This document shows, in pieces, positions 54,510-63,379 of a stretch of DNA of 64,000 bases. Under the pieces are notes generated by a model, which saw only the letters and a list, made by a program, of their open reading frames with translations, was not told the DNA's origin and did no database searches. The position numbers and the translations under genes were made by a program. This DNA is from Zeimonas sp032027205 (lineage in GTDB: Bacteria; Pseudomonadota; Gammaproteobacteria; Burkholderiales; Burkholderiaceae_E). Each line of letters opens with the position of its first letter. Position 1 is the stretch's first letter. The DNA is taken from contig JAVSMN010000001.1 in NCBI GenBank assembly GCA_032027205.1, positions 3,537,418 through 3,601,417 of the forward strand. Direction: 5' to 3'.

Positions 54510-55223
54510 ATGCAGTTCCCGAATCAACCCGCCGCGTTCGCTCTGGCACTCGCCGCAATGGTGACGCTGGTTTGCGCGGTCGTGGCCCCGCGGGGAACGG
54601 TGGCCGCCGGCGTTGAGCGCGCGCGAAACTGTCCGCAGGTGGCGGCGGTCGTCGTGGCGCGTCGCGGCGCGGAGATGCGCGAAGCATGCCGCGCCATCGC
54701 GCAGGCCGCCGCCTTTCTCGCGCGGCAGGGCGTCGCGCTGCGCGCGCCGATCGAGCTGCACCTGGTCGACGCGCTGCCGCCGGCGGTGGCGTCGCCGACG
54801 CGCACCGGCGTCTATCTGCATGAAGAACGACGCGCGTACGTGCTGCGACGCTCGCGCTGGCCGGCGGACGCTGCGCCGTTGGGCCTGCCGATGACGCGCG
54901 CGCTGTATCGCAGCGCGATCGTGCACGAAGCGGTGCACGCGATCGCCGCCGAACATTTCCCCGACGAGGGTGCCGATGTGGTCGCGCACGAATATCTCGC
55001 GTACGTCGGCCAACTCGAATCGCTGGCGCCGGCGCTGCGCGAGCGCGCGCTGCGCGCGGGCCCTGCAAGCGCCGGTGACGAAGTGCGGCGCCTGAATCTT
55101 TACGTGCTCGGCATGCGGCCCGACAGCTTTGCGGCGCTTGCCTGGCGCCACTGGAGCGCGCCGGGGCACGGGGCGACGGTCGTCCACGCCGTCCTCGAAG
55201 ACGGCGTCCTGCCGGGCGGCTGA
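54510..55223 (+). CDS. Exported HExxH-motif protein (putative metallopeptidase, DUF6639-like)
   Basis: The 237-residue protein has a signal peptide (FALALAAMVTLVCAVVAP, cut near TVAAG) and a helix with IVHEAVHAIAAEHFPDEGAD, containing HEAVH, the zinc-metalloprotease HExxH motif. A third ligand could be Glu or His in the next helix (VVAHEYLAYVGQLE). The size and a single helical core resemble small uncharacterised periplasmic proteins and not a known peptidase family. Activity is inference. It is followed 46 bp later by an L,D-transpeptidase-like gene on the same strand. Confidence 0.6.
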   Translation: MQFPNQPAAFALALAAMVTLVCAVVAPRGTVAAGVERARNCPQVAAVVVARRGAEMREACRAIAQAAAFLARQGVALRAPIELHLVDALPPAVASPTRTGVYLHEERRAYVLRRSRWPADAAPLGLPMTRALYRSAIVHEAVHAIAAEHFPDEGADVVAHEYLAYVGQLESLAPALRERALRAGPASAGDEVRRLNLYVLGMRPDSFAALAWRHWSAPGHGATVVHAVLEDGVLPGG

Positions 55224-55269
55224 CGTTGTCCGCTGCGCCGGGCATCGGATGTGCAGGGGCAGGCGAGCA

Positions 55270-56037
55270 ATGCCGCCCGCCACAGTCACACGTCGTCGCA
55301 CCCTGAATCCGATCGTCGTGCTTCGCCGAACGAAGAACAAGCCACGCGCGTCGACCTTCGTCCTGCTGGTCGCCTTCGCCTGCGGTGCGGCGCTCGAGGC
55401 ACCCGTGCTCGCGCGCGAAGTCGTTGCGTCACGACCGGCCGTCGCCGACTTCATCTCCGCGACACCGTCGCACGGTGCGCGCGAAGTGGCCGACTGGGCG
55501 GTGGCCTCCGACGACGCGCACGGCCTGCCTTTCCTGATCGTCGACAAGCCTGCGGCGACACTGTACGTGTTCGATGCGGGCGGCCGCCTCACGGGTTCGT
55601 CCCCGGTGTTGCTTGGCCTGGCGCACGGCGACGACAGCGTGCCCGGAATCGGCCAGCGACCGATGGCGCAGATCCGTCCGAACGAGCGCACGACGCCGGC
55701 CGGCCGCTTCCGCGCCGAACGAGGCGTGAACTCGCACGGCGAGGACATCATGTGGATCGATTACGACGCCGCCGTGTCGATGCACCGCGTGCGAGCGACG
55801 AATCCGAAGGAGCATCGCCTCGAGCGACTGCGCACCGCAACGATCGCCGACAACCGCATCTCCTACGGTTGCATCAACGTGCCGGCGCGCTTCTACGAGC
55901 GCCACGTCGTTCCGGCCTTCGCCGCCGGGCATGCGGTCGTCTACGTACTGCCCGAAACGAAGCCCCTGCGCGACTACTTCGACATCGGCCAAGACCCGCG
56001 GATGGGCCGCGCCCGCGCTGCCGCCAGCACCGGATAG
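55270..56037 (+). CDS. Exported L,D-transpeptidase-like (YkuD) protein
   Basis: The 255-residue protein has an N-terminal hydrophobic segment (TFVLLVAFACGAALEAPVLA) for export. The catalytic domain begins LPFLIVDKPAATLYVFDAGG and has TPAGRF, SMHRVR (His) and ISYGCINVPARFYE, in which the Cys of SYGC is the expected nucleophile. These enzymes make or anchor 3-3 peptidoglycan bonds. The histidine block is SMHR and not the usual HG, so the activity might differ. It follows the HExxH gene and is convergent with a repeat-containing gene. Confidence 0.75.
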   Translation: MPPATVTRRRTLNPIVVLRRTKNKPRASTFVLLVAFACGAALEAPVLAREVVASRPAVADFISATPSHGAREVADWAVASDDAHGLPFLIVDKPAATLYVFDAGGRLTGSSPVLLGLAHGDDSVPGIGQRPMAQIRPNERTTPAGRFRAERGVNSHGEDIMWIDYDAAVSMHRVRATNPKEHRLERLRTATIADNRISYGCINVPARFYERHVVPAFAAGHAVVYVLPETKPLRDYFDIGQDPRMGRARAAASTG

Positions 56038-56044
56038 AACGCAA

Positions 56045-56078
56045 GCGCCGCCAGCGCCCGGACGGGCGCTCGCGGCGC
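56045..56078. terminator. Long hairpin between convergent genes (two-way terminator candidate)
   Basis: GCGCCGC (56045-56051) and AGCGCCC (56053-56059) pair with GGGCGCT (56064-56070) and GCGGCGC (56072-56078) around GGAC, with one mismatch. No T-run on either side. Confidence 0.5.
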
Positions 56079-56094
56079 CTGCAACAAGGATCGA

Positions 56095-56478
56095 TCAGTT
56101 GCGATCCGCGCGCGGCGCTCGCGCCATCGTCGTGCGGTCGTTGCGCATCGTCGTGCGGTCGTTGCGCATCGTCGTGCGGTCGTTGCGCAGATCGGAATTC
56201 GGCGCTCCGATGCGCGACTGCGCCGACGATTCATCCGGGCTCGGCACCATGCCCTGCGACGCCTGCCGGTTCGAGTCCTGCGCGTTCGGATTGACCTGGG
56301 TCGGGCTGCCGGCGGTTCCGCTCTGCGCGGTCATCGTCGAGGAAGCGCTCGGGCTGGTGGAGGGGCCGGTCGTCGTGCTCTGCGCCTGGGCGACGTTGGC
56401 AGCGCCGAAAAACGCCACGGCTGCGAACATGGCGAGCATCGCTTGCCGACTGGGAGAAATAGCAACTTCGCGGTTCAT
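56095..56478 (-). CDS. Small exported Ser/Thr/Gln-rich protein with 7-residue tandem repeats
   Basis: A 127-residue protein with a signal peptide (PSRQAMLAMFAAVAFFGAAN, cut near AQAQS). The mature part is low in complexity (Ser, Thr, Pro, Gln, Asn), and the C-terminus has three perfect RNDRTTM repeats. The ATG at 56478 is internal to a longer open frame and is chosen for the signal peptide. I know no family; the character is that of a secreted, disordered, possibly surface-bound protein. Confidence 0.55.
   Translation of the reverse strand: MNREVAISPSRQAMLAMFAAVAFFGAANVAQAQSTTTGPSTSPSASSTMTAQSGTAGSPTQVNPNAQDSNRQASQGMVPSPDESSAQSRIGAPNSDLRNDRTTMRNDRTTMRNDRTTMARAPRADRN
56125..56187. repeat. Three perfect 21-bp tandem repeats
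   Basis: Units at 56125-56145, 56146-56166 and 56167-56187 are identical and in frame, giving the RNDRTTM triplet. Copy number could vary between strains by slippage without shifting the frame. Confidence 0.9.
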
Positions 56479-56584
56479 GGTGTGCTCCATCGATTGCGGG
56501 GTGCCACCGGCGCCGCGAAGCGGTCGTCCGGGACATGCAGCCGAAGGTGCAAGGGCGGTGCCCGAGGGCCCCCTTCGGGCGCGC

Positions 56585-59500
56585 TCAGGCGCCGGCGACC
56601 GGCGCGACCGGTCGCAATGCACGCTCCAGCACGACCGCGACATGCAACGCATCGCGTCGGGCCCCGTCGGCGATCTGATGGCGACAACTGGTTCCGTCGG
56701 CCACGACGAGCGTGCTTGCCTGCGCCTCGCGCACCGCGGGCAGCAGCGCGAGCTCGCCCATCTTCATCGACACGTCGTAATGACTGGCGTCGTAGCCGAA
56801 GCCGCCTGCCATGCCGCAGCAGCTGGTCTCGACCGTGCGTACCGACAGCCCCGGAATCCAGCCGAGCACCGCCTGCACCGGGCGCAGCGCATCGAAAGAC
56901 TTCTGGTGGCAGTGCCCGTGCAGCAGTGCTTCGGTGTGCCCGATCGGGTGCAGTTCGAGCGCGAGACGACCCGCGTCGCGCTCACGCACGAGAAATTCCT
57001 CGAACAGCAGCGCCTGTCGCGCCAGCCGCGCCGCCGCTTCGCCCAGGCCGAGCGCGAGGAACTCGTCGCGCATCGTCAGCAGGCACGAAGGCTCGAGGCC
57101 GACGACGGCGACTCCGCGTTCGACGTACGGTGCGAGCGCGGCGAGCGTGCGGCGCGCCTCGGCGCGCGCCTCTTCGACCAGCCCGACCGACAGGAAGGTG
57201 CGCCCGCAGCACAGCGGGCGCTGCGGCGTGTCGCCAGGCAGCGCGCGCGCGACGTGCACCCGGTAGCCGGCGGCGCGCAGCACCGCTCGCGCCGCGCGCA
57301 GATTGTCGGGCTCGAACCAGTTGTCGAAGGTGTCGGCCCACAGTACGACTTCGCCGACGCCTTCGGCCGCCTCCTTCGAAGCCGGATCGCCGGTGAAGGG
57401 ATCGCCGCGCCAGCGGGGAAGCGAGCGTCGCGCCGAGAATCCGAGCAGACGTTCGCTCAACCAGGCCGCGCCGGGCAGCCGGTCGCGCAGCGCGAGCAGC
57501 CAGCGCAGGCGCGATGCGTGAGGTGCGTAGCGGGGCAGCCACGCGATCAGCCGATCCTTCCAGGCCAGCCGATGCGTGCGATTCCAGCGATCGAGAAATT
57601 CGATCTTCATCCGCGCCATGTCGACGCCGGTGGGACACTCGCGCCGGCATCCCTTGCAGCTCACGCACAACTCGAGCGCCTCGTGCACGGCGCGCGACGC
57701 CTGTTCCTCGTCGCCGAGCTTGCCGGCGAGCGCAAGGCGCAACGTGTTGGCGCGCCCGCGCGTGAGGTGACGCTCGTCGCGTGTGACGCGCCAGCTCGGG
57801 CACATCGTTCCGGCGTCGAACTTGCGGCAGTGCCCGTTGTTGTTGCACATCTCGGCGGCCTTCGCGAAGCCGCCGGAAGGATCGCTGCCAGACCCCGGCG
57901 CGCCCACGTGCTCGGTGCGCGGGTCGTTCTGCACGTTCCATGCAGACCAGTCGAGCGCGGTCTGGCGGGCGAGCGCGCCGTAGCCGGGCGGATAGCGGAA
58001 CAACCTGTCGTCGTCCATCCGCGTGCCGCGCACGATCTTGCCCGGGTTCATCATGCCGCGCGGATCGAACGCGTCCTTCACCTCCTCGAAGGCGCGCACG
58101 AGGCGCTCGCCGAACTGCCAGCCGACCCATTCGCTGCGAACGAGCCCGTCGCCGTGCTCGCCGGAGAACGCGCCCTTGTACTGACGCACCATCGCTGCGG
58201 CTTCGTCGGCGATGCGTCGCATCTTCGTCGCGTCGCCGCTGCGCATGTCGAGGATCGGCCGAACGTGCAGCGTTCCCACCGACGCATGCGCATACCAGGT
58301 GCCGCGCGTGCCGTGCCGCTCGAAGATCGCGGTGAGCCGTTCGGTGTAGTCGGCGAGATGCTCGAGCGGAACCGCGCAGTCTTCGATGAACGACACCGGC
58401 TTTCCGTCGCCGCGCAGCGACATCATGATGTTCAGGCCGGCCTTGCGCACTTCCCATAGCGCCTTCTGCGCAGGGTCGTCGGCCATCGTCACCACGCTGC
58501 CCGGCAGACCCAGCTCGCCCATCGTCTCGACCAGGTCGCGCAGCCGGCCGAGCAGCGGCTCGCGCTCGTCGCCGGCGAACTCCACGAGCAGCAGCGCGTC
58601 GGGCAGTGCGCCGTCGCGCGTGATCAGCGCGCGCTCGATGGTCGGGCGAAACACCGGGTTCTCGCGCGCCAGCTCGATCATCGTCCGGTCGACGAGCTCG
58701 ACGGCAGTCGGGCCGAGCTTCACGATGTGCTGAGCGCTTTCCATCGCGGCGCGGAAGGTCGGGAAGTTCACCACGCCGAGCACGCGCGCCGCGGGCAGCG
58801 GCGCCAACGCCAGCACGATCCGGCGGAACCACGCCAGCGTGCCCTCGGAGCCCACCAGCAGATGCGCGAGGTTCACCGAGCCGTCGCTGGTGTAGGGCCG
58901 GGGCGACTGCGGATGGAAGACGTCGAGGTTGTAGCCGCCGACGCGGCGCAGCACTCTCGGCCACATCCGCTCGATCTCTTCGCGCTCGCGTCGGCCGATC
59001 GCGAACAACCGCGAGACGAGTTCGGCGCTGCGCGCGCTCGCCATCGGCCGCTGCGCGTCCACGCCGAACGGACCGAAGCGCTCGGCGGTGCCGTCGGCGA
59101 GCAGCGCCTCGATCGCGACGACGTTGTGCACCATGTTTCCGTAGGCAATCGAACGCGAACCACACGAGTTGTTGCCGGTCATGCCGCCGATCGTCGCCTG
59201 CGCAGACGTCGAGACGTCCACCGGGAACCACAGCCCGTGCGGCTTCAGGAACGCGTTCAGCGAATCGAGCACGACACCCGGCTGCACCTCGACCGTGCGC
59301 GCCTGTGGGTCGAAATTCACGACCTCGCGCAGGTTGCGACTGTGGTCGATGACGAGCGCCTCGCCGACCGTCTGCCCGCACTGGCTGCTGCCGGCGCCGC
59401 GCGGCAGCAGCGGCACGCCTTCTTCGCGCGCGATCTCCATCGCCGCGACGATATCGGTCTCGTCGGCGGGAACGACGACGCCGATCGGGTCGATCTGGTA

Positions 59501-59668
59501 GATCGACGCGTCGGTCGAATAGCGGGCGCGCGAGGCCGCATCGAACAGCACGCTGCCGCGCAGCACGCGGCGCAGGCGTTGGGCGAGCCGGCTGCGCTCG
59601 AAGCGCGCAGAGGGGCGCCCGGAGGCGTGCGGCGCGCGCAGCGCCGGGTCGATCCGGGGGGCGTTCAT
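56585..59668 (-). CDS. YdiJ-type FAD/Fe-S D-2-hydroxyacid dehydrogenase
   Basis: A 1027-residue cytoplasmic flavoprotein in the size and order of E. coli YdiJ (about 1018), a D-2-hydroxyglutarate dehydrogenase. FAD-binding: PLLPRGAGSSQCGQTVGEAL and VSTSAQATIGGMTGNNSCGS. The FAD-oxidase C-terminal domain has GAFSGEHGDGLVRSEWVGWQ. Iron-sulfur part: CNNNGHCRKFDAGTMCPSWR and CVSCKGCRRECPTGVDM. The last part has two CCG-type blocks, RPLCCGRTFLSVG and SCCGMAGGFGYD, plus GLEPSCLLTMRDEF. The actual substrate may be another 2-hydroxyacid. The ATG overlaps the stop of the regulator gene (ATGA). Confidence 0.85.
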   Translation of the reverse strand: MNAPRIDPALRAPHASGRPSARFERSRLAQRLRRVLRGSVLFDAASRARYSTDASIYQIDPIGVVVPADETDIVAAMEIAREEGVPLLPRGAGSSQCGQTVGEALVIDHSRNLREVVNFDPQARTVEVQPGVVLDSLNAFLKPHGLWFPVDVSTSAQATIGGMTGNNSCGSRSIAYGNMVHNVVAIEALLADGTAERFGPFGVDAQRPMASARSAELVSRLFAIGRREREEIERMWPRVLRRVGGYNLDVFHPQSPRPYTSDGSVNLAHLLVGSEGTLAWFRRIVLALAPLPAARVLGVVNFPTFRAAMESAQHIVKLGPTAVELVDRTMIELARENPVFRPTIERALITRDGALPDALLLVEFAGDEREPLLGRLRDLVETMGELGLPGSVVTMADDPAQKALWEVRKAGLNIMMSLRGDGKPVSFIEDCAVPLEHLADYTERLTAIFERHGTRGTWYAHASVGTLHVRPILDMRSGDATKMRRIADEAAAMVRQYKGAFSGEHGDGLVRSEWVGWQFGERLVRAFEEVKDAFDPRGMMNPGKIVRGTRMDDDRLFRYPPGYGALARQTALDWSAWNVQNDPRTEHVGAPGSGSDPSGGFAKAAEMCNNNGHCRKFDAGTMCPSWRVTRDERHLTRGRANTLRLALAGKLGDEEQASRAVHEALELCVSCKGCRRECPTGVDMARMKIEFLDRWNRTHRLAWKDRLIAWLPRYAPHASRLRWLLALRDRLPGAAWLSERLLGFSARRSLPRWRGDPFTGDPASKEAAEGVGEVVLWADTFDNWFEPDNLRAARAVLRAAGYRVHVARALPGDTPQRPLCCGRTFLSVGLVEEARAEARRTLAALAPYVERGVAVVGLEPSCLLTMRDEFLALGLGEAAARLARQALLFEEFLVRERDAGRLALELHPIGHTEALLHGHCHQKSFDALRPVQAVLGWIPGLSVRTVETSCCGMAGGFGYDASHYDVSMKMGELALLPAVREAQASTLVVADGTSCRHQIADGARRDALHVAVVLERALRPVAPVAGA

Positions 59669-60348
59669 CGGGCTGGCCCGTCGTTCCAGTGCGCGAGCAC
59701 CGCATCGCGCTTCGTGCGCAGGTGCTGCTCGAGCACGGCGCGCAGGCGAGGCCCATCGCGCGCCTCGAGCGCATCGAGCATCGCCTGGTGTTCGCGAACC
59801 GCAACCGCCCACTTCGCCGCATCGAAGTTCGAACGGAAGCGCAGGTGCTGGATGCGCGTATTGATGCTGGCGTAGGTCTCGGTGAGGGCGGCGTTGCGCG
59901 CGCAGCGGTTCAACGCGTCGTGGATGCGATGGTTCAGCTCGTAGTAGGCGGGCAGGTCGCCGCGCGAATGTGCCGCCAGCATCTCGTAGTGCAGCGCGCG
60001 GATCTCGGCCAACTCGGCGTCGGTGCGCCGGTGCGCGGCGAGTTCCCCCGAAAGTCCTTCGAGCGCGCCCATCAACTCGAAGAGTTCCTCGACGTCGGCG
60101 CGCGCGAGCGCGACAACGCGCGCACCGCGATTCGGCGTCAGCTCGACCAATCGTTCGGCCGCGAGCCGCTTGAACGCCTCGCGCAGCGGCGTGCGCGAGA
60201 CGCGCAGCTGATCACACAGCAGCCGTTCGTTCAATCGCAGGCCGGCCGGCAGCCGCCCGTCGGTGATCATCGCGCGCAGCCGATCGGCCGCTTCCTCGTG
60301 CAGCGGACGTCGATCGATCGGCTCGCCGATGACGGAAGAGGTTTGCAT
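59665..60348 (-). CDS. GntR-family (FCD) transcriptional regulator
   Basis: The 227-residue regulator has a winged helix-turn-helix (LHEEAADRLRAMITDGRLPA, GLRLNERLLCDQLRVSRTPL, REAFKRLAAERLVELTPNRG) and an FCD ligand domain with ELNHRIHDALNRCARN and VREHQAMLDALEARDG, holding the usual His/Asp metal residues. Regulators of this type respond to small acids such as lactate, glycolate or gluconate. It is upstream of and coupled to the dehydrogenase gene, and divergent from the aminotransferase gene. One copy of a 13-bp repeat lies on its own start codon, which suggests autoregulation. Confidence 0.9.
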   Translation of the reverse strand: MQTSSVIGEPIDRRPLHEEAADRLRAMITDGRLPAGLRLNERLLCDQLRVSRTPLREAFKRLAAERLVELTPNRGARVVALARADVEELFELMGALEGLSGELAAHRRTDAELAEIRALHYEMLAAHSRGDLPAYYELNHRIHDALNRCARNAALTETYASINTRIQHLRFRSNFDAAKWAVAVREHQAMLDALEARDGPRLRAVLEQHLRTKRDAVLAHWNDGPAR

Positions 60349-60355
60349 ACAAAAT
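60343..60355. promoter_or_regulatory. Candidate GntR operator 1 (TTGCATACAAAAT)
   Basis: The sequence covers the regulator's own ATG (read on the minus strand) and recurs exactly at 60408-60420, 65 bp away. Near-palindromic ATAC-type cores are usual in GntR operators. Confidence 0.55.
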
Positions 60356-60407
60356 CCAGAATGGTAGGCTAACGCACGTGCACCAAGAGGGCTGATGTTG
60401 GCCCGGC

Positions 60408-60420
60408 TTGCATACAAAAT
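60408..60420. promoter_or_regulatory. Candidate GntR operator 2 (TTGCATACAAAAT)
   Basis: Second exact copy, 44 bp upstream of the aminotransferase ATG and in the same orientation as the first. A regulator bound at both sites could loop the divergent promoter region. Confidence 0.55.
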
Positions 60421-60422
60421 TC

Positions 60423-60447
60423 GGAGCAGCGCGAATTTGTCTGCTCC
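60423..60447. promoter_or_regulatory. Inverted repeat just upstream of the aminotransferase gene
   Basis: GGAGCAG (60423-60429) and CTGCTCC (60441-60447) are exact inverted arms around an 11-nt AT-rich centre. It could be a leader hairpin or another protein-binding site. Confidence 0.4.
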
Positions 60448-60463
60448 CATTCTACGAGGCTCC

Positions 60464-61669
60464 ATGAAACTGTCGAACGGCCTGGCGCTGAACGGGCACC
60501 CCGCAGGCCGCCATTTCCTGCAGATCCCCGGTCCGACGAACGTCCCCGATCGCATCCTGCGCGCGATGGACTATCCGACGATCGATCACCGCGGGCCGGA
60601 GTTCGGCCAGCTCGGCCGGGCGGTGCTCGCCGGCATCCGCGAGATCTTTCGCACGCGTTCGCCGGTGGTGATCTATCCGGCTTCCGGCACCGGCGCCTGG
60701 GAAGCGGCGCTGGTCAACACGCTTTCGCCGGGCGACACCGTACTGATGTGCGAGACGGGTCACTTCGCCACGCTGTGGAAGAAGATGGCCGAGCGGCTCG
60801 GACTCGTCGTCGAATTCGTTTCCGGCGACTGGCGCCATCCGGCCGACCCGGCAACGGTCGGGCGCATCCTCGCCGAAGATGCGCAGCGCCGCTTCCGCGC
60901 GGTGTGCGTCGTACACAACGAGACCGCCACCGGCGTCACCAGCGACGTCGCGGCGATCCGGCGGGCGATCGACGCGTCGAAGCACCCGGCGCTGCTGCTG
61001 GTGGACACGATCTCGTCGCTGGGCTCGATCGACTACCGGCACGACGAGTGGGGCGTGGACGTTACCGTGGCCGGCTCGCAGAAGGGCCTGATGCTGCCGC
61101 CCGGACTGTCGTTCAATGCGGTGAGCGACAAGGCGCTGGCGGCGTCGAAGAACGCGAAGCTGCCGCGCTCGTACTGGGACTGGCACGACCAGATCGCGTC
61201 GAACGAGCGCGGTTACTTTCCGTTCACGCCCGCGACGAACCTGCTCTACGGCTTGCACGAGGCAATCGCGATGCTGCTCGAAGAGGGGCTGGAGAACGTC
61301 TTCGCGCGCCATCGCCGCCATGCGGCGGCCACCCGCGCGGCCGTCCAGGGCTGGGGTCTCGAGATCCTGTGCGCCGACCCGCAGCGATACAGCGCGGCGC
61401 TCACCGCAGTGCTGATGCCCGCGGGGCACAGCGCCGACGCCTTGCGCAAGGTGGCGCTCGAACGATTCAACCTGTCGCTCGGCCAGGGGCTGAGCAAGGT
61501 TGCCGACAAGGTGTTCCGCATCGGGCACCTGGGCGACTTCAACGACCTTATGCTGATGGGCACGCTGTCGGGGATCGAGATGTCGCTCGGGCTGGCGGGC
61601 GTGCCGCACAACGCCGGCGGCGTACAGGCGGCAATGCAATCGCTGACGGCAGCCGACGCCGACCGCTGA
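60464..61669 (+). CDS. sgaA: SgaA-type serine-glyoxylate aminotransferase
   Basis: A class V PLP enzyme of 401 residues. The opening GRHFLQIPGPTNVPDRILRA and the central VVHNETATGVTSDVAAIRRA, HPALLLVDTISSLGSIDY and VAGSQKGLMLPPGLSFNAVS (PLP Lys) match serine-glyoxylate aminotransferase closely; GYFPFTPATNLLYGL follows. The reaction gives glycine and hydroxypyruvate; related enzymes use alanine. The start has GAGG upstream. It is the first gene after the operator region, followed by the TRAP genes on the same strand, so probably induced with them. Confidence 0.85.
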   Translation: MKLSNGLALNGHPAGRHFLQIPGPTNVPDRILRAMDYPTIDHRGPEFGQLGRAVLAGIREIFRTRSPVVIYPASGTGAWEAALVNTLSPGDTVLMCETGHFATLWKKMAERLGLVVEFVSGDWRHPADPATVGRILAEDAQRRFRAVCVVHNETATGVTSDVAAIRRAIDASKHPALLLVDTISSLGSIDYRHDEWGVDVTVAGSQKGLMLPPGLSFNAVSDKALAASKNAKLPRSYWDWHDQIASNERGYFPFTPATNLLYGLHEAIAMLLEEGLENVFARHRRHAAATRAAVQGWGLEILCADPQRYSAALTAVLMPAGHSADALRKVALERFNLSLGQGLSKVADKVFRIGHLGDFNDLMLMGTLSGIEMSLGLAGVPHNAGGVQAAMQSLTAADADR

Positions 61670-61727
61670 GCAGCCCTTTCGTTTCAAGGACCGGGGCGCA
61701 CGGCGCCCCATCGAGGAGGAGACCGCG

Positions 61728-62798
61728 ATGACCCCGAAAGACGAGAACGCGAGACTCACGAATCACGACGAGCGCAGTGCGAGCGCCGATTCGTCGACTG
61801 GCCCGAGCGAGCGCCGCCGGCTGCTGCAAGCGGCGCTGGCCGTCGGCGCCGCAGGAATGGCCGGGCGCGCGCTGCCGGTGCGCGCGCAGGAGATCGAGCT
61901 GAAGCTCGGCCACGTCGGCGAGCCCGGTTCGCTGTTCCAGATGTCGGCCGACGAGTTCGCGCGTCGCGCCAACGCGAAGCTCGCCGGCAAGGCGAAGGTG
62001 GTCACCTACGGCTCGAGCCAGCTCGGCGGCGACAAGGAGATGCTGCAGAAGCTCAAGCTGGGCACGATCGACATGGCGGTTCCGTCCACCGTGATGAGCA
62101 GCGAAGTCGACCTGTTCGGCATCTTCGAGATGCCGTACCTGGTGAAGGATCGCGCGCACATGGGTCGCATCGAGAAGGAGATCTTCTGGCCGCAGATCGA
62201 GCCCGCCGCCGAGAAGAAGGGGCTGAGGATCATTGGCGTCTGGGAGAATGGCTACCGGCACATCACGAACAACCGCGGGCCGATCAAGTCGCCGCAGGAC
62301 CTGCAGGGAATCAAGCTGCGCGTGCCCGAGGGCAAGTGGCGCGTGGCGATGTTCAAGGCCTACGGAGCGAATCCGAGTCCGATGAAGTTCTCCGAGCTGT
62401 TCACCGCGCTGCAGACCGGCGTGATGGACGGACAGGAGAATCCGCTCACGCAGATCTACAGCGCGAAGCTGCAGGAAGTGCAGAAGTTCCTGTCGATGTC
62501 GGGGCACGTGTACACACCGGCGTACGTCACCGTCGGCATCCGCAAGTGGAACACGCTGCCCGAGGACGTGCGCAAGACGCTCGAGGAAACGGCGAAGGCC
62601 ACGCAGGCCTACGTCTACGAGGTTGCGCAGAAGCAGGAGGGCGACCTGCTCGGCAAGCTGAAGGAAGCCGGGATGCAGGTGAACGAGGTGGACAAGAAGG
62701 CATTCATCGCGGCGAGCAAACCGGTCTACGCCGAGTTCGGCGATTCGGTGAAGGGCGCCGACGCGATGATCGACAAGGCGATCTCGCTCGGTACCTGA
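61728..62798 (+). CDS. dctP: TRAP transporter periplasmic receptor (DctP family)
   Basis: A 356-residue receptor. It has a twin-arginine type signal (SERRRLLQAALAVGAAGMAG) and not a Sec one, unlike the receptor at 11031. The DctP fold shows LKLGHVGEPGSLFQMSADEF, YGSSQLGGDKEMLQKLKLGT, LQGIKLRVPEGKWRVAMFKA (with the carboxylate-binding Arg of the family) and TGVMDGQENPLTQIYSAKLQ. GAGGAGGAG precedes the ATG. The ligand is likely a small (hydroxy)carboxylate given its neighbours. Confidence 0.92.
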   Translation: MTPKDENARLTNHDERSASADSSTGPSERRRLLQAALAVGAAGMAGRALPVRAQEIELKLGHVGEPGSLFQMSADEFARRANAKLAGKAKVVTYGSSQLGGDKEMLQKLKLGTIDMAVPSTVMSSEVDLFGIFEMPYLVKDRAHMGRIEKEIFWPQIEPAAEKKGLRIIGVWENGYRHITNNRGPIKSPQDLQGIKLRVPEGKWRVAMFKAYGANPSPMKFSELFTALQTGVMDGQENPLTQIYSAKLQEVQKFLSMSGHVYTPAYVTVGIRKWNTLPEDVRKTLEETAKATQAYVYEVAQKQEGDLLGKLKEAGMQVNEVDKKAFIAASKPVYAEFGDSVKGADAMIDKAISLGT

Positions 62799-62801
62799 AA
62801 G

Positions 62802-63323
62802 ATGGCAGCATTCCGCAAAACCTACGAGAAGATCCTCGAGTGGCTGGTCATCGTGCTGATGGTGGCGATGGCGGTGGAGGTCACGGTCGGCGTCGTCTTC
62901 CGCACGCTCGGCGCGTCGCTCGTCTGGTACGACGAGCTCGCGTCCATCCTGCTCGCGTGGCTGACCTTCTACGGGTCGGCATACGCAGCAGCGAAGCGCA
63001 GCCACATCACCTGCCCCGAGCTCGTCGCGATGATGCCGCCCGGGCCGCGCCTCACGGTCACGATCCTCGTCGAGACGTTGGTGATCGGCTTCTTCGCGCT
63101 GCTCGGCTGGATCGGCTGGGAGGTGCTCGACGTGCTCGCCACCGACACGCTGGTGAGCCTGCCGTCGATCCCGGTGTCGTGGGTGCAGTCGGTGATCCCG
63201 ATCTCGTCGGCGCTGATCATCGTCGCGGAGCTGATCACGCTGCCCGAGGCGCTCGCATGGGCGCGCGCCGAGCACGCCGAAGGCGCCACCGCGGAGACGG
63301 CGATTCACGAAGCGGCGCACTGA
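62802..63323 (+). CDS. dctQ: TRAP transporter small permease (DctQ)
   Basis: The 173-residue protein has four membrane helices and the DctQ features VVFRTLGASLVWYDELASIL, LAWLTFYGSAYAAAKRSHIT and ELITLPEALAWARAE at the end. It starts 3 bp after the receptor stop. Confidence 0.88.
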   Translation: MAAFRKTYEKILEWLVIVLMVAMAVEVTVGVVFRTLGASLVWYDELASILLAWLTFYGSAYAAAKRSHITCPELVAMMPPGPRLTVTILVETLVIGFFALLGWIGWEVLDVLATDTLVSLPSIPVSWVQSVIPISSALIIVAELITLPEALAWARAEHAEGATAETAIHEAAH

Positions 63324-63379
63324 CGGCGCAATGAGCGGCGCGACGCGCCGCGTCTCCCACTGCGAAGGAATCATTCCGC

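Noticed and set aside
56125..56187. CRISPR-like array
   Set aside because: The three units are directly adjacent with no spacers and are in frame inside a coding sequence.
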